Notes: generated by a model from the letters alone, not told the origin. Shown: positions 8,280 to 17,720, counted from the stretch's first letter. The stretch: 64,000 bases of DNA from Planctomycetota bacterium (GCA_004295085.1 SHNF01000002.1:558001-622000); one strand, 5' to 3'. Numbers and translations are program-made.

Positions 8280-10895
8280 ATGCAATCCTTCTCCACCTGT
8301 CTGACACTCTCCGCCTGCGCAGTGCTGGCCCCGGCTGCGGCGTCCGCCCAAGGACCGGGACTCTCCGCCGTCAAGTACGTGGGCGGGGACGAGGCGCCGC
8401 AGCTCGCCACCAACAGCCAGTACGCGCCGGCCATCGCCGCCGGATCCTCCGGCTATCTCGCCGCCTGGACCGACGGGCGCTCCCAGGCGGGCGCGACCGG
8501 CAGCGACCAAGGCGGCTACGACGTGCTGGCCGCACGGCTCGACCCGGCCGGCAATCCGCTGGGCCAGGGCGTGTTCGTCCTGAGCGCGAGCCATGGCTAC
8601 CAGCGCAACCCACAGGTGGTGTGGAACGGACAGAGCTGGCTGGTGGCCTGGGAGAACCAGTCGCTGACCGCGTCCTACTACGAAAGCCGGATCGTCGGCG
8701 TGCGCGTGGCCGAGAACGGGGAGATCCAGGACGCGCAGCCGATCGACTTCGGCGCCGGCAGCATGTTCACGGTCGCCAGCAACGGCTCCACGTGGCTGGT
8801 CGTGCTGGAGAGCGCCAGCGCCGGACAGGGCGGGCTGTGGGGCTACCGCCTCGCCGGCGATGGCACCGAGCTGGATCCGGGCGGCGTCCTGCTGGTGCCG
8901 GAGACCTACTACCTCCTCTTCAACCCGCGGGCCGCCGCCGCCGGCGGCGAGTACCTGCTGGCCTGGGAAGACCTGAACGGACCGCTGGCGCAGCGCTTCG
9001 ACGCCGGCCTGCAGCCGATCGGAGCGCGCTTCGCGGTCGCGAGCACCCGGTTCGCCTCCAGCGGCGGCGAGTACCTGTTCGTGCACTACGCGCAAGCCAC
9101 GAACAGCCTGCGCGCAACGCGCATGAGCGCCAGCGGCGTGGTCCTCGACCCGAACGGCATCGCCCTGGCCGATCAGAACGCGGCGTGGCTGAGCGCGTTC
9201 GACGGCGCCTGGGACGGCAGCCAGTGGTGGGCGAGCTGGATCGACCCGGTGGACGGCGTGAACCTGTGCCGCGTCCTCGATGGCGTGGCACTCGACTTCA
9301 ACGGCTTCGCCGCGGATCCGGCGCCCGATGATCCGCGCGGCGCGCGCCTGGCCGCCGCGCCCGGCGGCGCCGAAGTCGTGTGGCAGGAACGGCCCGCGCA
9401 GGGCTTCGACGGCGAGGACATCCTCGGCGTCCACGCCACGGCCGCCGGCCAGGCCGGTCCGCGCGTGGACGTGTCCACAGGCGCGCCGGCCCAGAACGGC
9501 GCGGACTTCGCGGTGGGCCCCGAGGGGTACTGGATCGCCTGGCGCGAGTCGGTCAGCGGCGTGAACAAGGCCATGGTGGCCCGGCTGGACGGCTTCGGCA
9601 ATGCGACGGGAGCGCCGATCGAGGTCGGCACGGGGCTCAACGGCAGCTTCTCCGGACCCGCGCTGGCCTGGAACGGCACGTACTTCCTGGTCGTCTGGGG
9701 CACCAGCACCGGCGTGGTCGGCCGGCGCCTGCGCGCCGACGGATCCTTTGCCGACCTTGCGCCCTTCCCCATCATGCCGGGTTCCTGGCCGGACGTAGAG
9801 GCACTCGGCGACGTCTTCCTGGTCGCGGACATCCACTTCTACTACTGGGAGTTCCGCTCCGTGTACGCCGCGCGCGTGGACGGCAGCACCGGCGCGGTGC
9901 TGGACACGCCTGCGTTCGAGATCGGAACGCCGTTCGCGCAGCCGCCGCGCGTTTCCACCTTCGCAGGCCGCTGGCTGGTGACCTACCAGCAGAACTGGAG
10001 CCACGACAGCACCCTGGCATCCGCCGTGGCCGTGACCGTGAACCCGGACGGCACGCGCGGCGCTTCGACCGGCCTGGGCACGATCTGCTACACGCCGGAC
10101 GTCGCCGCCTCCGACCGCACGGCGCTGTTCGTGTACCGCAGCGGCTCGCCTTCCACTCCTTACGCCGACATCGTGGCGCGCCTCCTGCTGGCGGACGGGA
10201 CCTTGCTGCCGCAATTCACCATCGCCGGCGGCACCTACAAGGAGCTGGAGCCGGCCGTCACCTGGAACGGGAACGAGTTCGTGGTGGCATGGGAGGACCT
10301 GCGCGACCAGGTCGGGTTCTACGACGGCCGCACCGACCTGTACGGCATGCGCGTTCGCGAGGACGGCACGCTGCTCGATCCGGCGGGCGGCTTCCTCCTG
10401 GAGGCCGAAGGCTATCCCGTGGCGCAGGCGGCCCTCGCCAGCTTCGAAGGCCGCACCTTGCTGGCCGCCAGCTTCTTCCGCGCGCCGGCGCCCTACGCCA
10501 ACTGGCGGCTGGGCACGCGCACGATCGGCGCCTGGTCCGACCTCGGCAACGCCCTGGCGGGAAGCGCCGGCGCGCCGGTCCTCGATGCGCATGGTGAACT
10601 GGTCGCGGGCCAAACTCTCACCTGGGCTGTGAGCCACGCGCATGGCAATTCCGCCGGCGCCTTCGTCATTGGCCGCAGCCGCGCGGACCAGCCGCTGTAC
10701 GGCGGCATCCTGGTGCCGCAGGCCGAGAAGCTCGTCTCCTTCGTGACGTCCGCGGACGGCTCGGTCGAGCGCAGCATTCCGGTCACGCGCACCCTGCCTC
10801 CCGGCACGCCCGTCTTCCTGCAGGCCTGGCTGCTCGATCCCACCGGCCCGCAGGCTCACGCGGCGAGCAATGCCCTTGCGGGCGTCGCTCCCTAG
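8280..10895 (+). CDS. Secreted beta-propeller-like repeat protein with C-terminal module
   Basis: 871 aa with a signal peptide (hydrophobic stretch, cleavage near AAASAQG, residue ~24). Most of the protein consists of repeats of about 40-60 residues with motifs such as VVWNGQSWLVAWE, YFLVVWG and FVVAWED. These are blades of the kind found in large extracellular propellers of environmental bacteria. The last ~115 residues are different: a beta-rich domain that ends in FLQAWLLDPTG and SNALAG, like the C-termini of four other secreted proteins in this window. No catalytic residues can be recognised. Likely role: cell-surface or secreted binding protein, unknown ligand. Confidence 0.75.
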   Translation: MQSFSTCLTLSACAVLAPAAASAQGPGLSAVKYVGGDEAPQLATNSQYAPAIAAGSSGYLAAWTDGRSQAGATGSDQGGYDVLAARLDPAGNPLGQGVFVLSASHGYQRNPQVVWNGQSWLVAWENQSLTASYYESRIVGVRVAENGEIQDAQPIDFGAGSMFTVASNGSTWLVVLESASAGQGGLWGYRLAGDGTELDPGGVLLVPETYYLLFNPRAAAAGGEYLLAWEDLNGPLAQRFDAGLQPIGARFAVASTRFASSGGEYLFVHYAQATNSLRATRMSASGVVLDPNGIALADQNAAWLSAFDGAWDGSQWWASWIDPVDGVNLCRVLDGVALDFNGFAADPAPDDPRGARLAAAPGGAEVVWQERPAQGFDGEDILGVHATAAGQAGPRVDVSTGAPAQNGADFAVGPEGYWIAWRESVSGVNKAMVARLDGFGNATGAPIEVGTGLNGSFSGPALAWNGTYFLVVWGTSTGVVGRRLRADGSFADLAPFPIMPGSWPDVEALGDVFLVADIHFYYWEFRSVYAARVDGSTGAVLDTPAFEIGTPFAQPPRVSTFAGRWLVTYQQNWSHDSTLASAVAVTVNPDGTRGASTGLGTICYTPDVAASDRTALFVYRSGSPSTPYADIVARLLLADGTLLPQFTIAGGTYKELEPAVTWNGNEFVVAWEDLRDQVGFYDGRTDLYGMRVREDGTLLDPAGGFLLEAEGYPVAQAALASFEGRTLLAASFFRAPAPYANWRLGTRTIGAWSDLGNALAGSAGAPVLDAHGELVAGQTLTWAVSHAHGNSAGAFVIGRSRADQPLYGGILVPQAEKLVSFVTSADGSVERSIPVTRTLPPGTPVFLQAWLLDPTGPQAHAASNALAGVAP

Positions 10896-10955
10896 CCTCG
10901 AGCACGGACGTGCACAGCTTGGACCTTAGGTCAATCCCGGATACATGAGACTGCC

Positions 10956-12086
10956 ATGACACCGCACACAATCCATCGCTTCGCCGCGTGCCTGACCGCT
11001 GCGGCACTGCTCGCGTCCTTCGGAGCGCACGCGCGCGCGCAGGCGTCCGGCACCTGGACGCCCACCGGCGACATGGCCGCCGCGCGCGATACTTTCGGCT
11101 CGGCGCGCCTCCAGGACGGACGCGTCCTGGTCGCGGGCGGCAACTCGGACGGCGCCACGCTCGCTGCAGCCGAGCTCTATGTGCCACGCACCGGCACCTG
11201 GTCGCCCGCGCACGACATGACCGTGCCGCGGGAGGCGCATACGCTGACCGCGGCGCCCAACGGCATGGCCCTGGCCGTGGGCGGCAGCAGCAGCCCCGGC
11301 GGAGCGGCACTTGCCAGCACGGAGGTCTTCATTCCCGGCAGCCGGCGCTGGAAGGCCTACAGCACGCTCACGACCGGCCGCTACTATCACGCCGCCGTGG
11401 TGCTCGCCGACGGCCGCCTGATGGTGGTCGGCGGGTGCACCGCGCCCGGTTACGTCGGGTTCACGACGAGCGCGGAAATCCTCGATCCGGCCAGCGGCAC
11501 CTGGTCGAACACCGGATCGTTGGCGTACGCCCGCGCCTACCACACCGCGACCCTGCTGCCGAGCGGCAAGGTGCTCGTGGCCGGCGGCTCCGGTTCCGGT
11601 CCGGACCTGCACCAGGTCGAGCTCTGGGATCCGGCGACCAATTCCTGGTCGCTGGGCCCGCCTCTGCACGACGCGCGCACCTTCCATGCCGCGGTCGCGC
11701 TGAGCGACGGCCGCGTGATCGTGATGGGCGGGCTCGGCGGCACGGTGCTGGCGACCAGCGAGGTCTACGATGAGACCGTCGGCACGATCGGCCAATGGTC
11801 CTTCGGCGGCCTGATGGTCGACCGTCGCCGGGACGTGACCGCGAGCCTGCTCGCGGACGGCCGCGTGCTCGTTTCCGGCGGCTGGGCCGTCATCGGCGGC
11901 ATGGCGGTCCGCACCGATCGCTGCGAAATCTGGGATCCGGCCCTCGGGTCCTGGACACTGACCGGCTCCATGCAGTCCGGGCGCAGCGGCCACGGCTCGC
12001 TGCTGCTCAAGGGCGGTTACGTGCTCGTCATGGGCGGGGTCGGCAGCGCCGGGGACTTGAACGGCGCCGAGGTCTACACGCCGTGA
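10956..12086 (+). CDS. Secreted kelch-repeat protein
   Basis: 376 aa; the signal peptide ends near AHARAQA (residue ~30). Six kelch-like blades follow, recognisable by the alternating pattern of R-x-x-H-x-[13 protein letters not shown] and W-containing segments: [42 protein letters not shown] and YVLVMGGV. Kelch motifs form beta-propellers used for binding; a galactose-oxidase-like active site is not evident. Unlike its upstream neighbour, it ends with the propeller and lacks the extra C-terminal module. It may have its own promoter: TTGGAC at 10919 is spaced 17 nt from TACATG, which ends 8 nt before the ATG. A strong hairpin follows the stop. Confidence 0.82.
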   Translation: MTPHTIHRFAACLTAAALLASFGAHARAQASGTWTPTGDMAAARDTFGSARLQDGRVLVAGGNSDGATLAAAELYVPRTGTWSPAHDMTVPREAHTLTAAPNGMALAVGGSSSPGGAALASTEVFIPGSRRWKAYSTLTTGRYYHAAVVLADGRLMVVGGCTAPGYVGFTTSAEILDPASGTWSNTGSLAYARAYHTATLLPSGKVLVAGGSGSGPDLHQVELWDPATNSWSLGPPLHDARTFHAAVALSDGRVIVMGGLGGTVLATSEVYDETVGTIGQWSFGGLMVDRRRDVTASLLADGRVLVSGGWAVIGGMAVRTDRCEIWDPALGSWTLTGSMQSGRSGHGSLLLKGGYVLVMGGVGSAGDLNGAEVYTP

Positions 12087-12101
12087 CGCAGCGGCCGCGC
12101 G

Positions 12102-12125
12102 GGCGGCAGGCGCGAGCCTGCCGCC
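12102..12125. terminator. Hairpin between convergent genes
   Basis: Perfect 10-bp GC-rich stem (12102-12111 with 12116-12125) closed by a GCGA tetraloop, a stable GNRA-type loop. It lies in the 57-nt space between the kelch gene and the convergent CBS gene, so it could end transcripts from either side. There is no T-tract on either strand, so intrinsic termination is not certain. Confidence 0.5.
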
Positions 12126-12143
12126 CCGCCGCGCGCCGTCCCG

Positions 12144-12656
12144 TCAGTCCGCCGGCAGGATGTGCGGAGCCCAGCCCAGATAGCCCTGGATGGCCGTCGG
12201 CACCGGCTGCGCCTTCCCGGCGCGCGCCTTCCAGTATCCGCGGCGCGCGGCTTCGGCCACGTCGGAGAACTCGCCAGACAGGACCAGCATCAGATCGTCG
12301 AGCGTGACCATGCCCGAGAGCCGGCCTTTCTCCACCACGGGCATGCGCCGCAGCCCGTGCTTGCGCATGCGCTGCACCACGGTCTCGAAGGAGTCCGCCG
12401 GCGACACGGTGACCGCGGGATGGCTCATGACGGCGGCCACGCGCGTGCGGTTGCCGTCCTTGCCCTCGGCGATGACCCGCAGCGCCAGGTCGCGGTCGGT
12501 GACGACCCCGATGGGCTTCTCGTCATCGACGACCACCAGGCAGCCGATGCCCTCCTTTTCCATCAGGGCGGCCGCCTGCCTGGCGCTGGCTTCCGGATCG
12601 ATGGTCAGCACCTGTTTGCGGAAGTGGGGACGAGCTTTCCTGCGGGCCTGCGGCAT
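12144..12656 (-). CDS. CBS-pair protein with C-terminal extension
   Basis: 170 aa starting at ATG 12656, 1 nt after the stop of the upstream CBS gene. Two CBS domains (about 10-70 and 75-135) contain VVVDDEKPIGVVTDRDL and RRMPVVEKGRLSGMVTLDDL; the TDRDL motif matches the ribose-binding T/S-x-x-D motif of adenine-nucleotide-binding CBS modules. A basic tail of about 30 residues follows. It is a paralogue of the adjacent gene and the second gene of a two-gene operon. Function is probably nucleotide sensing; the partner is unknown. Confidence 0.85.
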   Translation of the reverse strand: MPQARRKARPHFRKQVLTIDPEASARQAAALMEKEGIGCLVVVDDEKPIGVVTDRDLALRVIAEGKDGNRTRVAAVMSHPAVTVSPADSFETVVQRMRKHGLRRMPVVEKGRLSGMVTLDDLMLVLSGEFSDVAEAARRGYWKARAGKAQPVPTAIQGYLGWAPHILPAD

Positions 12657-12657
12657 C

Positions 12658-13125
12658 TCAGCGTTCCCCCTTGCCGGGGCGGCCGGGGTGGTCGGTCCGG
12701 ATGGCCTCGTCCATGAGGCCGTCGAGGACCGTGTCGGCCAGCGACCCGATCTCACGCGCGAGGACACACAGCAGGTCGTCGGCGGTGAGGACGCCCATGA
12801 GGCTGCCCTTCCGGTCCACGACCGGCAGGCGGCGCAGCGCGTGCTCGCGCATCAGGCGCGCGCCCTCGCTCAGCGGCGCGTCCTCGCGCACCGTGATCAC
12901 GGGCGTGCTCATGATCTCCTCGACCGCCAGCGTTGAGGCGTTGCGGTTGCCCCGCAGCACGCGCAAGGCGAGGTCGCGGTCCGTCAGCATGCCGACGGGC
13001 TTGTTGCGCCGCACCACGATCAGGGAACCAATAGTGTTCGTCTTCATCAGCCAGGCGGCCTCGCGTGCCGTGGCCTTGGGAGTGATCGTGCACGGGCTGT
13101 TCAGACTGTACTGGCCGACGGTCAT
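12658..13125 (-). CDS. CBS-pair protein, first gene of two-gene operon
   Basis: 155 aa, one CBS pair. Visible motifs are PVGMLTDRDLALRVL in the first domain and RRLPVVDRKGSLMGVLTADDL in the second, plus EEIMSTPVITV at the start of the second. An acidic C-terminal helix follows. It shares its domain layout, and several motifs almost word for word, with the downstream gene, suggesting tandem duplication. No signal peptide. Confidence 0.87.
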   Translation of the reverse strand: MTVGQYSLNSPCTITPKATAREAAWLMKTNTIGSLIVVRRNKPVGMLTDRDLALRVLRGNRNASTLAVEEIMSTPVITVREDAPLSEGARLMREHALRRLPVVDRKGSLMGVLTADDLLCVLAREIGSLADTVLDGLMDEAIRTDHPGRPGKGER

Positions 13126-13227
13126 GGAAGGTTCTCAGCTGCGATCGTGCACGGGCGCCGTTGCCCGAGCCTGCATTCTATCCGCGCGCGCCGCACCCAG
13201 GCGCGCGCGCCTTGCCCGGGAAACTGG

Positions 13228-13260
13228 CAGGAGGCCCGCGCGCTGCGCGCGGGCCTCCTG
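13228..13260 (-). terminator. Long perfect hairpin downstream of a small secreted-protein gene
   Basis: A 15-bp perfect stem (13228-13242 with 13246-13260) with a CTG loop, lying 30 nt past the stop of the minus-strand gene at 13291-13713. On the minus strand the stem is followed by a short pyrimidine run (CCAGTTTCCC). It is a good terminator candidate for that gene, isolating it from the CBS operon downstream. Confidence 0.6.
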
Positions 13261-13290
13261 GCACTGGCCGTGGGGAGCGATTCCCTCAGC

Positions 13291-13713
13291 TCACGGGCGC
13301 TCGGCGTAGGTGGCACTGATGTCGGTGCCGGCTCCGAACACGCGCAGGACGTCGCCGTCGTTGATGCGCTGGGACTTGGGCGGGCGGCCGTCCGGGCCGG
13401 GAACGACGCCGAAGCGGTCGCGGTTGATGCCGCCGTCACCGATGCCATTGGTGCGGAAGCGGCCCACGCGCCGTCCGTTGACCGTGGCCGTCATCATGGT
13501 GTTGGCCGCGCCGTCTTCCAGCTGGATCTCCAGGCTCTGGTCCAGGAGGCCGTTCTCCGGCGACTCCTTGTAGGTGGACTTGAGATCCGTGGCGCCTTGC
13601 TGGGCGAAGGCGTCCCAGAAGCGGTCGGCGTCGTTCCGGGGAGCGGACACGAGAGTGCCGGCCAGCAGGCCTGTGGCGAGCAGCGCGGCGAAGGTGGACA
13701 GGCGGATGGACAT
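13291..13713 (-). CDS. Small secreted protein of unknown function
   Basis: 140 aa from ATG 13713, chosen because a clean signal peptide starts there (hydrophobic ~residues 5-22, likely cleavage after LVSA). The mature protein is ~115 residues, polar and probably beta-rich. It ends in INDGDVLRVFGAGTDISATYAE, where a DGD turn is followed by strands. I do not recognise the family. It is transcribed divergently from the ECF sigma gene, with 95 nt between their start codons, and is followed by a strong hairpin, so it appears to be a single-gene unit, possibly one controlled by that sigma factor. Confidence 0.65.
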   Translation of the reverse strand: MSIRLSTFAALLATGLLAGTLVSAPRNDADRFWDAFAQQGATDLKSTYKESPENGLLDQSLEIQLEDGAANTMMTATVNGRRVGRFRTNGIGDGGINRDRFGVVPGPDGRPPKSQRINDGDVLRVFGAGTDISATYAERP

Positions 13714-13808
13714 GTTGGTTTCTGGATTCTGGACTGAAGGAGTTTCGGTTGGGATGGTGGGAGCGACCGGCCTCAAGCCTCTCCCGGACACAAGGGGAAT
13801 GCGAGAGA

Positions 13809-14417
13809 ATGGGGGCCCCCTCCCTCACCGCCAGCCCCGTGACCCAACCGCACTCTCCGGAAGTGACCCAGATCCTGGCCGAGGTCCGCGAAGGACAGGC
13901 CGGCGCCTCGGAGCGCCTGTTCCCGCTCGTCTACGACGAGTTGCGCCGCCTTGCGGCCGTGTACCTGCAGCGGGAGCGGCCGGATCACACGCTGCAGGCC
14001 ACGGCGCTGGTGCACGAGGCGTTTTTGCGGCTGGTCGACCAGGACGAACAGCGCTGGGAGAACCGCGCCCACTTCTTCGCGGTGGCGGCCCGCGCCATGC
14101 GCCGCATTCTCATCGATCACGCGCGCGGGCGGCACGCGGCCAAGCGCGGCGGCCAGGCCAAGAAGGTGCCGCTCTCGGACTTCAACAGCGCCGGTTTCGG
14201 GCGCGACGAGTACCTGCTGGCGCTGGACGAGGCGCTCACCCAGCTCAACGAGATGGACGGGCGCCAGGCGCGCATCGTGGAGCTGCGCTTCTTCGGCGGC
14301 CTCACGATCGAGGAGACGGCCAAGGTGCTGAGCATCTCCCACGCCACGGTGGAGCGCGACTGGAACGTGGCCAAGGCCTGGCTGCACCGCGAGATCACGC
14401 AGGGCGACGAGCCCTGA
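13809..14417 (+). CDS. ECF-type RNA polymerase sigma factor (PF07638/TIGR02999-like)
   Basis: 202 aa from ATG 13809; GTG 13839 is an alternative. The sigma2 region has LVYDELRRLAAVYLQRE and DHTLQATALVHEAFLRL, the signature of the sigma-70 ECF family common in Planctomycetota and Acidobacteriota. The RMRRILIDHARGR-like segment after it is also typical. The sigma4 region carries an HTH (FFGGLTIEETAKVLSISHATVERDW). No anti-sigma factor or Ser/Thr kinase gene adjoins it, although such partners are frequent for this group. The nearest neighbours are a divergent small secreted-protein gene and a convergent outer-membrane barrel. Confidence 0.93.
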   Translation: MGAPSLTASPVTQPHSPEVTQILAEVREGQAGASERLFPLVYDELRRLAAVYLQRERPDHTLQATALVHEAFLRLVDQDEQRWENRAHFFAVAARAMRRILIDHARGRHAAKRGGQAKKVPLSDFNSAGFGRDEYLLALDEALTQLNEMDGRQARIVELRFFGGLTIEETAKVLSISHATVERDWNVAKAWLHREITQGDEP

Positions 14418-14423
14418 GCGGTC

Positions 14424-15458
14424 TCACATCACGGTGGGCGTGCTGGAGGACGGCGGCCCGCCGAAGCGCAGCTCCACGCTCAGCAGCACGGTCCAGTCGA
14501 ACTGGAGCTGCGGCCCGTTCAGATCCTGGTACACGGGCACGCCGACCTCGGCGCCGATGCGCTGGCCGGAGAGGAAGTCGCCGATGCCGAGCCAGTTCAG
14601 ACCGAAATACAGGTCGCAGCGCGTGCCGCCCTGGGCGTCCGGGTCGGCCGTCGGCTCCACGTTGGGCCGCATCATCGGATCCACGCCGCTGACGTCCCCC
14701 CAGTACTGGAGGTCCAGCCGCAGCGAGGCGCTGGTGCTGCTCGCGAAGCGGTACGCGCCCCAGCCGGTGGCCTCGTAGCGGTTGCCGAGCGTGTAGTCGT
14801 TGTTGTTCTCGTCCAGGCGCAAGGTGGCCAGGCCCTGGGCGCCGAAACTCCACATCTCGCTCTGCATCTGCCAGGTGATGCCGGGCAGCAGGTCCACCGT
14901 GCCCGAGCCCAGCTGCATGGCGAACGGCAGGCGCTCCATGACGCCGCCGGCGGAGGTCCCGTTCTCGTCGATCTCGCCGGTGGGCAGGCTCACGCCGGCG
15001 TTGAGGTGCACGATGCTGTGCTGGCCGCGGGCGATGACCGGCAGCATCCACAGGCGCGCGTCGCCGAAGCCTTCCGACCGGTACTCGAACTGTTCGTTGC
15101 CCGCCGCCCGGTTGTCCATGGAGCGCAGTTCGTACGGCAGCTCGGCGCGGAAGGTCCAGTCGTCGAACAGCTCGCGCTCCAGCCCGAACAGGTGCGTCTG
15201 CGCGCGCATCCGGGTGGGCGCGACCGAGTACGTCTGCAGCACCTCCGACTCGCTCACGTTGTCCGTGCCGTCGCGCGTGCCGCCGAAGCTGGAGGTGCGG
15301 TAGTCGTACGTGAACACCCACAAACCTGCCGGCAGCGTGTGGTCGGCGTTCACGCCGGAGGGCGCGCGCCCGTCGGGCCTCTCCGGGCTCCACTGGGCGC
15401 GCAGGGGGGCCGCCATGGCGGCCGCAAGGAGGACGAGGGCAAGGCGCACGGCTCGCAT
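14424..15458 (-). CDS. Outer-membrane beta-barrel protein (transporter/MetA-like)
   Basis: 344 aa with a signal peptide (cleavage near PLRAQW, residue ~22). The mature protein alternates short amphipathic strands with turns, and ends in FDWTVLLSVELRFGG, a typical barrel-closing strand. The SLPTGEI and QLGSGTVDLLPGITW segments are like those of the phenol-degradation MetA/'transporter' barrel family. It probably sits in the outer membrane; the substrate is unknown. On the minus strand a TAAGAT hexamer ends only 6 nt before the ATG, without a Shine-Dalgarno sequence. It converges on the sigma gene, with 6 nt between stops. Confidence 0.72.
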   Translation of the reverse strand: MRAVRLALVLLAAAMAAPLRAQWSPERPDGRAPSGVNADHTLPAGLWVFTYDYRTSSFGGTRDGTDNVSESEVLQTYSVAPTRMRAQTHLFGLERELFDDWTFRAELPYELRSMDNRAAGNEQFEYRSEGFGDARLWMLPVIARGQHSIVHLNAGVSLPTGEIDENGTSAGGVMERLPFAMQLGSGTVDLLPGITWQMQSEMWSFGAQGLATLRLDENNNDYTLGNRYEATGWGAYRFASSTSASLRLDLQYWGDVSGVDPMMRPNVEPTADPDAQGGTRCDLYFGLNWLGIGDFLSGQRIGAEVGVPVYQDLNGPQLQFDWTVLLSVELRFGGPPSSSTPTVM

Positions 15459-15508
15459 GCCCCCATCTTAGGCGGGAGTCTGGCAGGGCGTGGGGATCGA
15501 ATTCGGCC

Positions 15509-17698
15509 TCAGGGCTCGATCCAGGCCTGCGTCGTGTTGGTGGTGAAGCTCCCGGCGCTCCCCTGTACGGCGGCCTGGAAATAGGCGCGCAGGATGGGCG
15601 CCGCCGGCGGCACCCGCAGCTGCAGGCGGGCGGTACCCTCGGGGCCAGCGCCGTCGCTGCCCAGCGGCACTACCGGAGGCAGGATGTCCAGGCACAGGCC
15701 CGCGCGGCAGGGCCCCGGGCCCGGTCCGGCCAGGCTGTAGAAGAAGCGGGCGACGTCGCCCTGCTGCAGACCATCCACCAGGAAGTCGACCGGCTGCCCG
15801 CGCAGCAGGCGGCCGTGGTGGAAGAATCCGCCGGGCAGGTCTGCGCCGGTGCGGCGCCAGATGCCGCCCTCGTCCACGCGCGGGTTGCCGCCGATCCAGC
15901 CGTAGTCCGCATCCACGAAGGCCAGCGCCGTCCAGGCGCGATAGGACGGCCAGCGCGGGATGCTCTCCTTGATCCAGGTGGCGCCGCCATCGGTCGTGCG
16001 GGCGACCAGGTTGTCGCCTCCAGCGATCCAGCATGTGTCTGCGTCCACCGCGTGCACCGCCCCCACCCAGGTGAACCCCAGCCACGGCGGCGCCTGCGAA
16101 ACCCAGCTCTGGCCGCCGTTGTCGGTGTGCAGGAGCGTGCCGTACCAGCCCACCGCCCAGCCGTTCTGGCGGTCGGCGAAGGAGATGTCCGCAAGCGAGT
16201 ACAGCGGAACGTGCTGCGTGGTCCAGGTCAGCCCGCCGTCGTTGCTGCGCTGGATGGCGCCGCCCGCGGCATAGCCGCGCAAGGGATCCGTGAAGTCCAT
16301 GCTCTCGATGGACGGGCCGCCCTGCTTCACGATCGTCCAGTTGGCGCCGCCGTTGTCCGTGCGCAGGATCACTCCGCCCACGCCGAACCAGTTGCCGCCG
16401 ACCACCGCCGTGGCGGCGTCCAAGGCCTCCACGTCCTGCAGGAACTGGCCCAGATGCGCGTATTGCTGCGCCCACGAATGCCCCCCATTCGTGGACCTGG
16501 AGATGATGCCCGCGTCCGAGGCGAAACCGAGATCGGTGCCCGTGGCCCAGCCGTTGAGGTTGTCGCCGGCGAAATCCACGTCCTCCACCGTGCCGTACAC
16601 GCTGAAGCCGGCCACGCGCACCGTCTCCCAGAACTCGCCGTTGGCGGTGAAGGTGACGTCGCCGCGCCACAGCCCGGCCCAGGCGTGGGTGAGGTCGTTG
16701 GCGTCCATGCCGTGCACGTCCATGCCGCCGCTGTTGCGGTCCAGCCAGTGCGCGCCCCCGTCGCCGGCCGCGAGGATGCGGCCTTCCTCGCCGACGGCCA
16801 GCCCGAAGCCGGCGTCGGCCATGGATGCCGCCCACAGCCGCTCCTCCGCGCCGGCCGGCACCTGGATCGCGCTGGTCTGCCAGCCATCGGCGGTGGCCAG
16901 GATCTGGCCACCCTCTCCCACCGCCCAGGAGCGGTTGCGGTCCAGGTGGAACGTGAAGTTGGTGCTGGTGCCGGGCGGCACGCCCAGCCGCGTCCAGCTC
17001 TGCCCTCCGTCCACCGTGTGGAGGTAGGTGGCGCCTCCGGTGGCCCAGCCCTCGTTCGCGTCGGCGAACCAGATCGTGGTGAACCCGCCCGCCTCGTGAT
17101 GATTCAACTGCCAGCTCGCCCCGCCGTCTGTGCTCTTGTAGATGTCCCCCGCGATGTTCACGGCCCAGCCGGTCTGCGGTGTCACGAAGAAGATTCCGGC
17201 CATGGTGTCGATGGGCCCCACCGCCGAGTATGCCCAGGTGACCCCGCCGTCGGTGCTGCGGTACGTCGTCCCGCCGTTGCCAACGGCGTAAGCGTGCTGC
17301 GCGTCCAGGATCTGTACCTGGTACAACGAGCCCCAGGGCGACACCTTGGTCCAGGTCTGTCCGCCGTCGGTGGTGCGGAAGATGCCGTTGCCCGCGGCGA
17401 TGCCGAAGGCCGGGTCGAGGAAGCGCACCGCCCACAGGCTGTCCGTCTGCAGCTGCCGCTTCTCCCAGGTGATGCCGCCGTCCACGGTGTGGTAGACGGC
17501 GCCCGGATCGGCCGCGATCCAGGCCTCGTCCCGCGACAGCATGTGCACGTCGTGGATGTCGAGGCCTGTCGGCAAGGGTCCTTGCTGCTCCCAGCCCTGG
17601 GCGAAAGCGGGTGCAGCCACGGCGAAAACGCACAGCGGAAGGGCTGAACAAGCAGCGACGGGCATGGCGACTATTAACGCGTGACGCATGGACTGCAA
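15509..17698 (-). CDS. Secreted YCF48-like/BNR propeller protein with C-terminal module
   Basis: 729 aa (ATG 17689 would give 726 aa). Signal peptide, cleavage near PAFAQGW. About ten repeats contain the Asp-box-like motif [ST]xDGGxTW (VDGGITW, TDGGQTW, TDGGVTW, TDGGASW, VDGGQSW, TNGGHSW, DNGGANW, NDGGLTW and others), usually with a following G-W-A or AVG strand. This is the YCF48/photosystem II stability factor-like propeller fold, which in non-photosynthetic bacteria is a generic secreted binding protein. The last ~105 residues form a separate beta-rich module ending in RAYFQAAVQG and NTTQAWIEP. A hairpin separates it from the DUF1501 gene upstream. Confidence 0.8.
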   Translation of the reverse strand: MQSMRHALIVAMPVAACSALPLCVFAVAAPAFAQGWEQQGPLPTGLDIHDVHMLSRDEAWIAADPGAVYHTVDGGITWEKRQLQTDSLWAVRFLDPAFGIAAGNGIFRTTDGGQTWTKVSPWGSLYQVQILDAQHAYAVGNGGTTYRSTDGGVTWAYSAVGPIDTMAGIFFVTPQTGWAVNIAGDIYKSTDGGASWQLNHHEAGGFTTIWFADANEGWATGGATYLHTVDGGQSWTRLGVPPGTSTNFTFHLDRNRSWAVGEGGQILATADGWQTSAIQVPAGAEERLWAASMADAGFGLAVGEEGRILAAGDGGAHWLDRNSGGMDVHGMDANDLTHAWAGLWRGDVTFTANGEFWETVRVAGFSVYGTVEDVDFAGDNLNGWATGTDLGFASDAGIISRSTNGGHSWAQQYAHLGQFLQDVEALDAATAVVGGNWFGVGGVILRTDNGGANWTIVKQGGPSIESMDFTDPLRGYAAGGAIQRSNDGGLTWTTQHVPLYSLADISFADRQNGWAVGWYGTLLHTDNGGQSWVSQAPPWLGFTWVGAVHAVDADTCWIAGGDNLVARTTDGGATWIKESIPRWPSYRAWTALAFVDADYGWIGGNPRVDEGGIWRRTGADLPGGFFHHGRLLRGQPVDFLVDGLQQGDVARFFYSLAGPGPGPCRAGLCLDILPPVVPLGSDGAGPEGTARLQLRVPPAAPILRAYFQAAVQGSAGSFTTNTTQAWIEP

Positions 17699-17720
17699 GC
17701 CTCAGGCGCCTTGCGCGCTG

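Noticed and set aside
15815..17647. An antisense open frame of about 600 codons opposite the YCF48-like gene
   Set aside because: No motif on the plus strand; the minus-strand protein has ten regularly spaced propeller motifs and a signal peptide.
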